64,000 nucleotides of DNA from Saprospiraceae bacterium (GTDB taxonomy: Bacteria; Bacteroidota; Bacteroidia; Chitinophagales; Saprospiraceae): the NCBI GenBank assembly GCA_028285085.1, contig JANQQI010000023.1:62001-126000 (forward strand). Direction: 5' to 3'. The translations under genes were made by a program, and so were the position numbers. Below the pieces are notes generated by a model. That model made no database searches and had not been told where the DNA came from. It saw nothing but the letters and a program-made list of their open reading frames with translations. Shown piece after piece: positions 23,854-32,151 of this stretch. Within the stretch, counting starts at the first letter, position 1. Each line of letters opens with the position of its first letter.

Positions 23854-24689
23854 GTCTTCATGACGAGCATTGGTATCTCTGTTTTTCTCGCCATTTTTTG
23901 CGTATAGCTGGGGCGGAAAAGTCGATCGATGAAGGAGCGCTCGGGACGAAACATCACCAGCAGATCAATCTCAAAGTTTGTCATGAATTCGTTTAGCTTA
24001 TTTTCAAGCTTGTTACTGGTCAGGTGATGAAATTGCGTCTGCAGCCCCAAGGGATGGGATTCAAAATAGGCTCTGAGTTCTTTAAATAGAATGCCTTCAT
24101 CTGCCTCCTCCTCCTTTTTACTGATATGTACGATATGAAAAACGGCGCTCAAAGGCGCCAGTAATTGAGAGGCCTTCCAAATTTCAAACGGGTCTGAGGC
24201 TTGGATGTCCGTCGCATAAGCGATGGTGTGCAAGGGCTGGATATCGGCCTGTTCGGGAATGATGAGCACCGGACAATCCACTCTGGCAATGACACCGCTG
24301 CTGACGGTGCCCAGGATTTTTTCAATCGTACTGTGCGTACCTTGCGTACCCATAATCACCAAATCAGGCGAATGCGCTTCCACCCATTTCTGGATTATGG
24401 CCACCGGACCACCCACTTCGACCGAATGTGTGATTTTGGGCGGCGACTTTAGCTGATTACTGACTTGACTCAGGCCATAAGCCACATAATTATCCATGAC
24501 TTCCCGGGCGGCTTCGGCCTTCGAACTGATCACATCAGCGGCTAAGGCTGGAATATCGAGGGTATCGGCAATGGGATAAACAACGTGTAGAACGTGCAGC
24601 TCCGCTTGTGTTTTATCCGCAAAAATCAAGGCGTGTCGAAAGGCATTCTGGGCCGTTTCTGAAAAATCGGTAGGGACTAATATTTTCAT
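23850..24689 (-). CDS. Universal stress protein, tandem UspA domains
   Basis: A 279-residue cytosolic protein. The first Usp domain is complete: it starts MKILVPTDFSETAQNAFRHA and contains GPVAIIQKWVEAHSPDLVIMGTQG followed by VSSGVIARVDCPVLIIPE, where G-2x-G-9x-G(S/T) is the ATP-binding pattern. The second domain (about 150-279) has IAYATDIQ, then NKLENKLNEFMTNFEIDLLVMF and PMLVMKT, but lacks the glycine-rich nucleotide loop. Tandem Usp proteins of this kind are common in Bacteroidota and are often induced under oxygen limitation. The block of CBS, kinase and response-regulator genes nearby fits that. Transcribed alone on the minus strand. Confidence 0.92.
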   Translation of the reverse strand: MKILVPTDFSETAQNAFRHALIFADKTQAELHVLHVVYPIADTLDIPALAADVISSKAEAAREVMDNYVAYGLSQVSNQLKSPPKITHSVEVGGPVAIIQKWVEAHSPDLVIMGTQGTHSTIEKILGTVSSGVIARVDCPVLIIPEQADIQPLHTIAYATDIQASDPFEIWKASQLLAPLSAVFHIVHISKKEEEADEGILFKELRAYFESHPLGLQTQFHHLTSNKLENKLNEFMTNFEIDLLVMFRPERSFIDRLFRPSYTQKMARKTEIPMLVMKT

Positions 24690-24874
24690 GTTGGATCAAT
24701 TGAAATTCGTCAAAAAGACGTTGAAAATTGCTGTTCTGATTCCACAAGGTAAAGGAAGCCGGTTCATCCTCCGGTGACCTAAATCATTTTGCTCGGTGAT
24801 TAAATTCATCGAGACCGCTAGCGAAAATCAATGTAAAGCGACCAAACAAGCTGGAAATTGACCTAAAAAGCCAT

Positions 24875-25552
24875 ATGAGATATTTCCTTTATGCAATGTT
24901 ATTGCTGCTTGGCCTCACATTTTTCTATTCTTGTGTACCGGCAGTCGTTTTTGAGGAACCTCAGCCTCAAGGGGCCGAGACACACTCATCTTTTCCCATG
25001 ATGTACCGCGGTACTTTCTTATGTAGCTCCGATAGCGCCATTGTATGGATCACGGATAAGTTGGTTTATAAAGAGAAAACCTACTCAGTGACGATGACAC
25101 AGGTGGAAGTGAATGAAACGGAAGGCGTTGAATTAATTGGCGACCAACTCTACATCGAATCGATTAACGATCCGGTGAAGGTGGTGACTCAAGGCGACTC
25201 CGTTTTTGCCAATGTGACCTTACGAGACACCTTGTTTCATCTTGGTAAGGATCAAGTGTTGACCCAATTTCGTGGCCATCAATTACTCAATCGGCAGCTG
25301 AAGAGTGGCGATTGGGAAGTGATGATCCTAAGCATTAATTACGACTTTGATCTCATTCTATCTAAGGCCGTTGAACCCGAAGATCTCGAACAACTTGAAT
25401 CCATTACGCCCGTCGAGGATTTGTCACGTGGGGATACGGTCCAATATCGTATTTCACCTTCGGTTTATGAATTCAACCAGATTCTCGAAGAGCAGCTAAT
25501 TTTTGAGCCTTGCGACTATTATGAGCGCGTGCGTTTATCCATCGAAATCTAA
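24875..25552 (+). CDS. Lipoprotein, unknown
   Basis: A 225-residue lipoprotein. The signal peptide MRYFLYAMLLLLGLTFFYSC gives an acylated cysteine at residue 20, followed by a proline-rich linker. The mature part is rich in beta strands (SAIVWITDKLVYKEKTY, VELIGDQLYIESINDPVKVV, DSVFANVTLRDTLFHLG) and ends in a Cys-containing segment, EPCDYYERVRLSIEI. I recognise no family. The next gene, a P-loop kinase, starts 5 bp after its stop, so the two and the following APH-like gene are probably co-transcribed, although no functional link is evident. Confidence 0.72.
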   Translation: MRYFLYAMLLLLGLTFFYSCVPAVVFEEPQPQGAETHSSFPMMYRGTFLCSSDSAIVWITDKLVYKEKTYSVTMTQVEVNETEGVELIGDQLYIESINDPVKVVTQGDSVFANVTLRDTLFHLGKDQVLTQFRGHQLLNRQLKSGDWEVMILSINYDFDLILSKAVEPEDLEQLESITPVEDLSRGDTVQYRISPSVYEFNQILEEQLIFEPCDYYERVRLSIEI

Positions 25553-25557
25553 ATCCC

Positions 25558-26076
25558 ATGTCGAAGCCCAAATTGATCCTCGTTGTCGGCTTGCCAGGAA
25601 CCGGGAAAACCACCTTCGCAAGCGTACTGTCAGAGTCCCTGTCGATGGTGCATTTAAATAGCGATAAAATTCGAGCTGCCATGGGGCAGCGGGGGCAATA
25701 TAATGCTGAAGCCAAAGCGCAGATTTACCATGAGCTAGTTAACCAATGTGAGGTTCATTTGCAAGAAGGTGAAAGTGTCATTGTTGATGCTACCTTTTAT
25801 AAGGACACCTTAAGGCAGCCCTATCAAAAGATGGCGGAACAATACAGTTTACCAATTTATTGGATAGAATTACGGGCGGAAGAAACGATTATTCGAGCCA
25901 GGGTAGAGCAGAAAAGAAAATATAGTGAGGCTGATTTTTTAGTGTATAAAAAGATAAAGAAAGAATTTGAGCCATTGAATTATCTTCGCTTAAGCTTGCG
26001 CTCGGATTTATTGAGCTTAGAAGAAATGGTAGAAAAAGCTAAGGAGTATACTTCGATTTTGTTAAATGCCCAATGA
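25558..26076 (+). CDS. P-loop kinase (COG0645-like, zeta-toxin/AAA type)
   Basis: A 172-residue cytosolic ATP-binding protein. LILVVGLPGTGKTTFA (about 6-21) is a clear Walker A motif and VIVDATFYKDTLR matches the Walker B/acceptor region of small-molecule kinases; RVEQKRKYSEADFLVY resembles the arginine-rich LID. In many bacteria this domain is fused to, or adjacent to, the aminoglycoside-phosphotransferase-like protein encoded next (10 bp downstream); here they are separate genes in one operon. The substrate of the pair is unknown. It follows the lipoprotein by 5 bp. Confidence 0.85.
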   Translation: MSKPKLILVVGLPGTGKTTFASVLSESLSMVHLNSDKIRAAMGQRGQYNAEAKAQIYHELVNQCEVHLQEGESVIVDATFYKDTLRQPYQKMAEQYSLPIYWIELRAEETIIRARVEQKRKYSEADFLVYKKIKKEFEPLNYLRLSLRSDLLSLEEMVEKAKEYTSILLNAQ

Positions 26077-26085
26077 ATTTAATTC

Positions 26086-27135
26086 ATGACCGAAGTACAA
26101 ATAAAACAATTACTGACCAGTGGAGCCTTTGCTGATTATTCTGAATCACTTGAGCTCGTTGAGACGCATATTTCGTGGGTGATTCTGACGGCTGAATTTG
26201 CGTATAAGATTAAAAAGCCACTCGACTTTTCTTTCCTGGATTTTTCAACGCTCGAAAAACGCTATCATTATTGTCTTCGAGAATTGAAACTCAATCAACG
26301 GTTAGCGCCGAGTATCTATTTGGCAGTTGTCCCCATCCGCGTAAATGCCGGAGGTATTCCTGAATTGGATGGTCCTGAGGGGCAGGTTATTGACTACGCC
26401 GTGAAAATGAAACGCCTGGATCGGCGCTACCAAATGGACGTACTACTTACCAAAGAGCAAGTGACGAAGTCGCAGATGCAACAATTGGCTGATCAATTGG
26501 CTCATTTTCATGCTCACGCTGATCGAGTGGATACGCCATTTGATATGGATCAAATGCAGTCTGACTTTGCGGACATTCGACAGCTTAACCCGCTGATAGC
26601 AGCATCTTTTGGACAAAAAGCGGTTGAGGTAATTAACGAAGCGATCAATTTCTCAGCGCATTTCTTGCAACAGCATATGTCTCGTTTTCAAGAACGCCAG
26701 CAAAAAGGTTTTATAGTGGACGGGCATGGTGATCTACACACCGAAAATATATTCTTACTCGATGAGCCCGTTATTTTTGATTGTATAGAATTTAGCGATG
26801 AATTACGTCAAGTTGATGTTTTAAATGAATTGGCTTTTTTGTGTATGGATTTGGAAGCCAACAATCGTATAGATTTAGCGAATTATTTTTTAATGGCTTA
26901 TCTAAAAAGGTATCCCGCTATTTTTGATGAAGTGGATCAACTTATTTTTCAGTACTACAAATTGTACCGCACAAATGTGCGACTAAAAGTTAATTTATAT
27001 AAAGGGATGCAAAGTGCAAATTCGAAACAGTCGCAAGAGCATATGGATCTAGCGATTCAATATTTTATGCTGCTAAAAAAGTATTTGTCTTCATTTACCA
27101 AGATCAATCAACGATCAAGTTCTGCATCCTTTTGA
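26086..27135 (+). CDS. Aminoglycoside-phosphotransferase-like kinase (COG2187-like)
   Basis: A 349-residue protein. The N-terminal lobe has HISWVILTAEFAYKIKKPLD, whose lysines suit the ATP-binding site, and the catalytic lobe contains FIVDGHGDLHTENIF, the Brenner-type HGDLHxxN loop with catalytic Asp and metal-binding Asn, followed by VIFDCIEFSDELRQVDVLNE as the DFG-like metal site. This is the pattern of COG2187, normally joined to the P-loop domain encoded just upstream. Family role is undefined. The gene ends with an AT-rich region before the next lipoprotein. Confidence 0.82.
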   Translation: MTEVQIKQLLTSGAFADYSESLELVETHISWVILTAEFAYKIKKPLDFSFLDFSTLEKRYHYCLRELKLNQRLAPSIYLAVVPIRVNAGGIPELDGPEGQVIDYAVKMKRLDRRYQMDVLLTKEQVTKSQMQQLADQLAHFHAHADRVDTPFDMDQMQSDFADIRQLNPLIAASFGQKAVEVINEAINFSAHFLQQHMSRFQERQQKGFIVDGHGDLHTENIFLLDEPVIFDCIEFSDELRQVDVLNELAFLCMDLEANNRIDLANYFLMAYLKRYPAIFDEVDQLIFQYYKLYRTNVRLKVNLYKGMQSANSKQSQEHMDLAIQYFMLLKKYLSSFTKINQRSSSASF

Positions 27136-27298
27136 TAGTCCTTTCTGTTTTTGTGCAAGTATCATTTATTAGTAATGCTTGAGTTTATCTTAAATTAAAA
27201 AAATATTTTAACGCCTGTCGTTACCTTTTCTCATCTTTCGGGACATTAGTCTGAAGTCGCGCGTGATTTCACATTTTTTAATAAAAAAATATAATAAT

Positions 27299-28354
27299 AT
27301 GAAAATGTTGAAATCATCGGCTCTAATGAGCCTGATGCTCCTACTGGGTTTGTTGTTTATGTATTCTTGCGGTAAAAAAGAATTAGCACCCGTTGATATA
27401 CCCGCCGTTGCCGCCGAAGTTGATATTTTTTCCAAAATTAAAGTTAAGGACGGGATTCTGGCCTTCGAAGATCAAAATCATTACCAGGCCGTTCTGAATA
27501 CCATGGTGCAAAACCCAGAGCAAGTGAGAACAGAATTGGCTAAAAAAACTGATTTTGTGTCTTTACAGAATTTACTGAACGAAGATTTAGTGCGCTTTTC
27601 TCAAGGCGAGTCTACTGTTTTAAATGCGGATAAATATTTTACGACCTTGCCAGATGATGATTTAAAAATCATTGACTTTGCATTTTACAGTATTAGCAAC
27701 CTAATGAATAAAGATGCTGCCCTGTACATTAATGATCGGTTAATTCAATATACTTCAGACTTTGTGTATACCCTGCATTCGGGCGATCCCGCTGATTTAG
27801 GAAAAACCTCACGCATTTTGGAAGCCGGTCGTTACGGAGAAATTTATGCGACGAAGGTAGAGACAACTGTATCTGGGGATCAACGTAATGTGATTCGCCA
27901 TACATGTAAAACAACCAATGCGGCGGGTACTTTCCAGGTGCGGAATGCCTTGAATGTGCATGCTTTTGCTACACAGGAAAGTGATGGAACTTTTATAAAT
28001 CAGTTAACTGCTGAGCTCCGTGTTAGAAAACTTAGAGCAGCAACCGCACCCGATGGGAAATCAGAGTGGAACCCTTATCCTTGTGGTGGGGCCAATATTG
28101 ATGCAGGAAATATTAAACTGCTTTGGGAATCCATATTTATTGATGAGCCATATACGGATCAAACCCAGACAAATCATGCATCAATCCACACATTTTTGAT
28201 ATTATCCCGCACGGAAAATCCAAACATAAATGTCTTTGATGATATAACCCTGTTCCCTAATAGTCATGGCCTGACTGGTGAATTTGCTCCCGGTAATTGC
28301 GCCGTAGATCTTGAGCAGGTAACAGAATACATTGGTTGTAGTGTTACCTATTAG
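27299..28354 (+). CDS. Lipoprotein, unknown
   Basis: 351 residues from ATG 27299 (ATG 27305 also possible); the 27263 start would put 12 extra residues before the signal. The lipobox FMYSC gives an acylated cysteine at about residue 24. The mature part has an N-terminal helical region (YQAVLNTMVQNPEQVRTEL, SLQNLLNEDL) and a C-terminal beta-rich half with scattered cysteines (HTCKTTNAAG, YPCGGANI, APGNCAVD, EYIGCSVTY), suggesting disulphides. No family recognised. It is preceded by an AT-rich 163-bp gap and followed by a strong bidirectional hairpin. Confidence 0.72.
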   Translation: MKMLKSSALMSLMLLLGLLFMYSCGKKELAPVDIPAVAAEVDIFSKIKVKDGILAFEDQNHYQAVLNTMVQNPEQVRTELAKKTDFVSLQNLLNEDLVRFSQGESTVLNADKYFTTLPDDDLKIIDFAFYSISNLMNKDAALYINDRLIQYTSDFVYTLHSGDPADLGKTSRILEAGRYGEIYATKVETTVSGDQRNVIRHTCKTTNAAGTFQVRNALNVHAFATQESDGTFINQLTAELRVRKLRAATAPDGKSEWNPYPCGGANIDAGNIKLLWESIFIDEPYTDQTQTNHASIHTFLILSRTENPNINVFDDITLFPNSHGLTGEFAPGNCAVDLEQVTEYIGCSVTY

Positions 28355-28419
28355 CACTCCACAGAAACTAATAGAGAAAGAAAATATTTAAGTGTTTGGA
28401 TATATTTTTTGTAGGAAAT

Positions 28420-28447
28420 AGTGCCAGTACCCTAAAGTACTGGCACT
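28420..28447. terminator. 11-bp perfect stem-loop between convergent genes
   Basis: Arms 28420-28430 and 28437-28447 are exact complements with a 6-nt loop. On the plus strand it follows the lipoprotein stop by 66 bp and is followed by a T-rich segment; on the minus strand it ends three bases after the stop of the gene at 28451, with an A/T tail beyond. It can terminate both. Confidence 0.8.
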
Positions 28448-28450
28448 TCG

Positions 28451-29614
28451 TTATTTGTTTGGTTTAGAGTAACCGTAGGCATCACGAAAATGCTTGCTGA
28501 TATAGTGATGAGGGAGCTCAGTAGCCCAGACCTCCTTCGTTTTTCCGCTTACTTTGTAGAATAAGGAAGGATTTGAAAAATGATAATTACGCGTGTGGCT
28601 TTGTTTATCTTTTTTATCGAAAAGTTGATGAGATAATTCTTTTAAAGGAGATAGTGATTCCTCGGATCGATAAGTTGTGACCAGACATGTTTTATCCTTA
28701 CCGTTTGTAATGGGAATGATTTCGTACTGATCACCACCTACAATCTTTTTTAAATCGCTTTCCGCTTTTATTTTTAAGATTTTTCCCAGAGGGGCAGCTA
28801 CAAAAATGAAATTGGATATTTCTAATAGTACTTTTTTAAACTCTGGATGCCCTCGACCTTTTGCACATAAGGCAAGTTCATCAAAATTATTACCACCCAA
28901 GATCCAATTAGAAGTAAGGATCGTGATATTAAAATGACCTGCTTGGTTGGTTATTTCTTGAAAGCGTTTTCTCGTTTCATTAGGGTCTTCATCGGTGTTC
29001 GCCATATATTCACCGAGCGGATTACCACCAATGAGAATAAAATCATTTTCTTTAAATTTATGTCTACCATATCTGCTTTTGTGTAGTTCCGTGATACCTG
29101 CAATATTATTTGTGTAAAATTTTATTTTATCTCTGATTTCTTTATTAACCTTCATGTGTGGCAAAAAAGAAAAAAGTGGAGAAAGTGTAGAGCCAGAGTC
29201 AATGATGATATTAATTTGTGTGCAATTGTGGTTTGAATTAATTTCTTCTAATTTTTTAGGCAGGATTTTTTTTACGAGCCCTCTGGCTAGTCGAAATTTT
29301 TCTTGTGTAAAATGCCCGCGTCGACGATAATATTGGGAGTTGCGCCAAGTGCTGCCGTAAATTTCATAAAGTAAATTTTCGGTATTGAAAAGTTGATTAA
29401 AATAAATAATGACGATGCCAACGAGGACTAAAAGCGTAGCGAGAATAAAGGTGAGTAGTAGGAGGTCAAATTGTTGTTCGCTATGGTCTTCACTAAAAAA
29501 GAAGTTTGCAAAATAAGTCCAGATGCTCGTTGCAGCTAAACTAGAAACTAAACCAATCACGAAAGACACTTTATTTTCTCTCGTGATGCGAAATACTTCG
29601 TTTAAAAAGTTCAT
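28451..29614 (-). CDS. Membrane-anchored protein with DeoR-type sugar-sensor-like domain
   Basis: 387 residues from ATG 29614; a TTG at 29677 is unlikely. Two N-terminal helices (about 17-40 and 51-72) anchor it. The soluble part (about 130-290) resembles the C-terminal effector domain of DeoR regulators, a ribose-5-phosphate-isomerase/CoA-transferase-like fold: NIIIDSGSTLSPLF (phosphosugar loop), FYTNNIAGITEL, FILIGGNPLGEY, ITILTSNWI and LCAKGRGHPEFKKVLLEIS follow in the DeoR order. There is no DNA-binding HTH. A Lys/Arg-rich tail follows. It lies 165 bp from the pentose phosphate genes; a phosphosugar-responsive membrane protein is my inference. Confidence 0.65.
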   Translation of the reverse strand: MNFLNEVFRITRENKVSFVIGLVSSLAATSIWTYFANFFFSEDHSEQQFDLLLLTFILATLLVLVGIVIIYFNQLFNTENLLYEIYGSTWRNSQYYRRRGHFTQEKFRLARGLVKKILPKKLEEINSNHNCTQINIIIDSGSTLSPLFSFLPHMKVNKEIRDKIKFYTNNIAGITELHKSRYGRHKFKENDFILIGGNPLGEYMANTDEDPNETRKRFQEITNQAGHFNITILTSNWILGGNNFDELALCAKGRGHPEFKKVLLEISNFIFVAAPLGKILKIKAESDLKKIVGGDQYEIIPITNGKDKTCLVTTYRSEESLSPLKELSHQLFDKKDKQSHTRNYHFSNPSLFYKVSGKTKEVWATELPHHYISKHFRDAYGYSKPNK

Positions 29615-29779
29615 ATAAAATGCTTTTGTAATGAGTAGGCTGTCCAATAGCTGAAATCGTGCTATTGGTTTAAGCAATTTTATACAAACACTTCTCTCTG
29701 ATTGGCGCTTGGGCCGAACGAAAATTTATGAAAGATACTGTTTTCTAGTTCAAATTGGTGATAATTACCAGCAAAATGC

Positions 29780-30463
29780 CTACTCGTCGAGCCACCACTC
29801 TGCATTTTCGATCCACGCGGCGGGATAAGTACGATCCTTGCCTTGGCCATTAAAGATCTCCTTGAGAACGGCTTTTTTGTTGGCGCCCGGCACTAGGAAG
29901 TGAATGGAGCGGGCGGCATTGATGATGCGTCCGGTTAGGGTAATCCGCTGCTGTCCCGTTTCTGGGTGCGAAGCCACGGCGCAGGGACGCGGATGATGTA
30001 AAAGATCAATTTGGTGAGGAAAGATCGAGGCCGTATGACCGTCAGCGCCCATCCCCAGGATAATCATATCGAATATTGGCAGCCCTCCTTTGAGTGGCAG
30101 ATGATCAATGAGTAGTTGGCCGTAACGCTGCGCTTCAATCATGGGAGGATCTTCTCCTCGCATGCGGTGGACATTTTCGGTGGGGATGTCGATGAATTGC
30201 AATAAGCGATCGTCCGTCATGCCGTAATTACTTTCTCCATCTGTGGGAGGCACACAACGTTCATCTCCCCAATACAAATGTACTTTTGACCAATCGATTG
30301 ATTGAGCATATTGCTGGGCCAAGGCGTCAAAAAGCAATTTGGGTGTACTGCCACCGGATAAAGCGAGGTGAAATACTTCTACTGATGCAATCGCTTCGAC
30401 CAGATATGCCGCAAAAGCTTCTGCTACGGCCGGAGGATTTGGAAAGGTGTGTTGTGTTCTCAT
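29780..30463 (-). CDS. pgl: 6-phosphogluconolactonase
   Basis: A 227-residue protein of the DevB/SOL family. The motifs HLALSGGSTPKLLFDALA, VHLYWGDERCVPPTDGESN and IILGMGADGHTASIFP are the signature regions; the last contains the catalytic histidine. It hydrolyses 6-phosphogluconolactone to 6-phosphogluconate in the oxidative pentose phosphate pathway. Its ATG overlaps the zwf stop codon as TAATG, and zwf supplies its substrate, so the two genes form a coupled operon. Length is normal for the family. Confidence 0.95.
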   Translation of the reverse strand: MRTQHTFPNPPAVAEAFAAYLVEAIASVEVFHLALSGGSTPKLLFDALAQQYAQSIDWSKVHLYWGDERCVPPTDGESNYGMTDDRLLQFIDIPTENVHRMRGEDPPMIEAQRYGQLLIDHLPLKGGLPIFDMIILGMGADGHTASIFPHQIDLLHHPRPCAVASHPETGQQRITLTGRIINAARSIHFLVPGANKKAVLKEIFNGQGKDRTYPAAWIENAEWWLDE

Positions 30464-31980
30464 TACAATTCAATAAAACTGCCATTAGTGGTTAATTCAC
30501 TGCAGGGGTTACGCCAGGTCATCCGTTCTGAGCTGCTTAGCTTGGATACGACCATGGGCCCCCAACTACCGACCGGGTAGCCGTATACTTTGATGTCGGG
30601 CTTATTCTGCCAGGCATCGAGAATCGGAGCGACAAAGCGCCAGGCTTCTTCTACTGAGTCACCTCTCGCGTAGAGGGTTGCATCACCTTTGATGACATCC
30701 AATAGGAGGCGCTCGTAGGCCGTTGGGACCTCAGTGTCTGTCAAGTCTGTGTAGTGGAAATCCATGCCGACATCTTTGACTTTAAATCCAGAGCCTGGAA
30801 TTTTCATCCCAAATTTTAGTAGCAAGCCTTCATCCGGTTGGATACGAATGATCAGCTGATTATTATCGTTTTGCATCGTTTTTTCCTGTCGGAATAAGGT
30901 ATGCGGTGGGTCTTTGAATGTGATGACAACCTCGGTTACCTTAGTCGGCAAGGCTTTCCCGGAACGTACATAAAATGGTACACCGGCCCATCGCCAGTTG
31001 TCAATGAAAAACTTGAGCGCAACGTAAGTTTCCGTCCGTGAATCGTGAGGTACGCCCTCTTCTTCCCGATACCCATTTATTTGGTGCTCCCCGATGATTG
31101 AACCAGTATATTGACCGCGAATCACAAATTGTGGGACATCCTCTTCTTTAATCGGGCGAATTGATTGTAAGACTTTTAGCTTTTCGTTGCGGATGGCCGA
31201 AGCATTGGCCGCAATCGGCGGCTCCATTGTCAAGTGAGCGATAATCTGCATCAGATGATTCTGGAACATATCTCGTAAGGCCCCGGATTTATCGTAATAT
31301 CCACCACGACTCCCCACTGTGAGGTTTTCGGCATTTGTGATCTGCACATGCTGGATATAATTCCGATTCCAAAGCGGTTCAAAAATACCGTTGGCGAAGC
31401 GCGTCACTAATAAGTTTTGCACAGTCTCTTTACCCAGATAATGATCAATGCGATAGATCTGATCTTCCGAAAAATACTGACGAAGGGAATGATTCAAAGC
31501 TACTGCTGTTTGCAGGTCATAGCCAAAGGGTTTTTCGATGACCAAACGCCGCCAGCCTTGATTGGATTGATTCAAGCCGTGAGCTGCAAGGCAAGATGGA
31601 ATGATGGGGTAGAGAAATGGGGGAGTAGACAGGTAAAAAATGTAGTTACTCTCCGTTTTGTACACCTCGTCCATTTCCGCCAACTTACTTTTCACTTTCG
31701 CGTAATCTTCCGATACTGCGGTTTGTATAGCCAGATAGGACAGGCGTTGCGCAAACGCTTTTTGTCGCTCTGCATCACCATCTTTTAAATCAATAAATTC
31801 ACTATCGTAGAACACCTTCTTCTGGAAGGCCTCATCCGAATAGTCGGAACGACTGACCCCAAGAACGGCAAAATTTTCCGGTAAGTATTTACCCAGATAC
31901 AATTCGTAAAGGGCGGGAATGAGCTTTCGAACGGCTAAATCACCCGAAGCACCAAAAATTACAAAGATTACACCATCCAT
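30463..31980 (-). CDS. zwf: Glucose-6-phosphate 1-dehydrogenase
   Basis: 505 residues from ATG 31980 (an in-frame TTG at 32049 would add 23 residues that do not look like part of the enzyme). VIFVIFGASGDLAVRKLIPAL is the NADP-binding loop; RIDHYLGKETVQNLL contains the active-site histidine and lysine region, and VIEKPFGYDL the preceding conserved loop. It makes 6-phosphogluconolactone with NADPH and is coupled to pgl by TAATG. The divergent gnd gene at 32152 completes the oxidative branch, giving a shared 171-bp promoter region. Confidence 0.96.
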   Translation of the reverse strand: MDGVIFVIFGASGDLAVRKLIPALYELYLGKYLPENFAVLGVSRSDYSDEAFQKKVFYDSEFIDLKDGDAERQKAFAQRLSYLAIQTAVSEDYAKVKSKLAEMDEVYKTESNYIFYLSTPPFLYPIIPSCLAAHGLNQSNQGWRRLVIEKPFGYDLQTAVALNHSLRQYFSEDQIYRIDHYLGKETVQNLLVTRFANGIFEPLWNRNYIQHVQITNAENLTVGSRGGYYDKSGALRDMFQNHLMQIIAHLTMEPPIAANASAIRNEKLKVLQSIRPIKEEDVPQFVIRGQYTGSIIGEHQINGYREEEGVPHDSRTETYVALKFFIDNWRWAGVPFYVRSGKALPTKVTEVVITFKDPPHTLFRQEKTMQNDNNQLIIRIQPDEGLLLKFGMKIPGSGFKVKDVGMDFHYTDLTDTEVPTAYERLLLDVIKGDATLYARGDSVEEAWRFVAPILDAWQNKPDIKVYGYPVGSWGPMVVSKLSSSERMTWRNPCSELTTNGSFIEL

Positions 31981-32151
31981 TGGCTGAGCTTTCGTCGAAG
32001 TTTTAGGATTGAAACCTATTAGCGGATGTCGAAAGGCCGACAAAGCCAAAGGCCCCCAAATCTAAAAATTTGTCACCAGAAAATAGGCGAAGTCCTTCGC
32101 ATTTAAATTACATTTATGCAATATTCTTTCAAAATACAACCAACTTAAATA

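Noticed and set aside
31981..32049. Longer zwf start using TTG at 32049
   Set aside because: It adds 23 residues unlike the enzyme; ATG 31980 leads directly into the NADP-binding strand.
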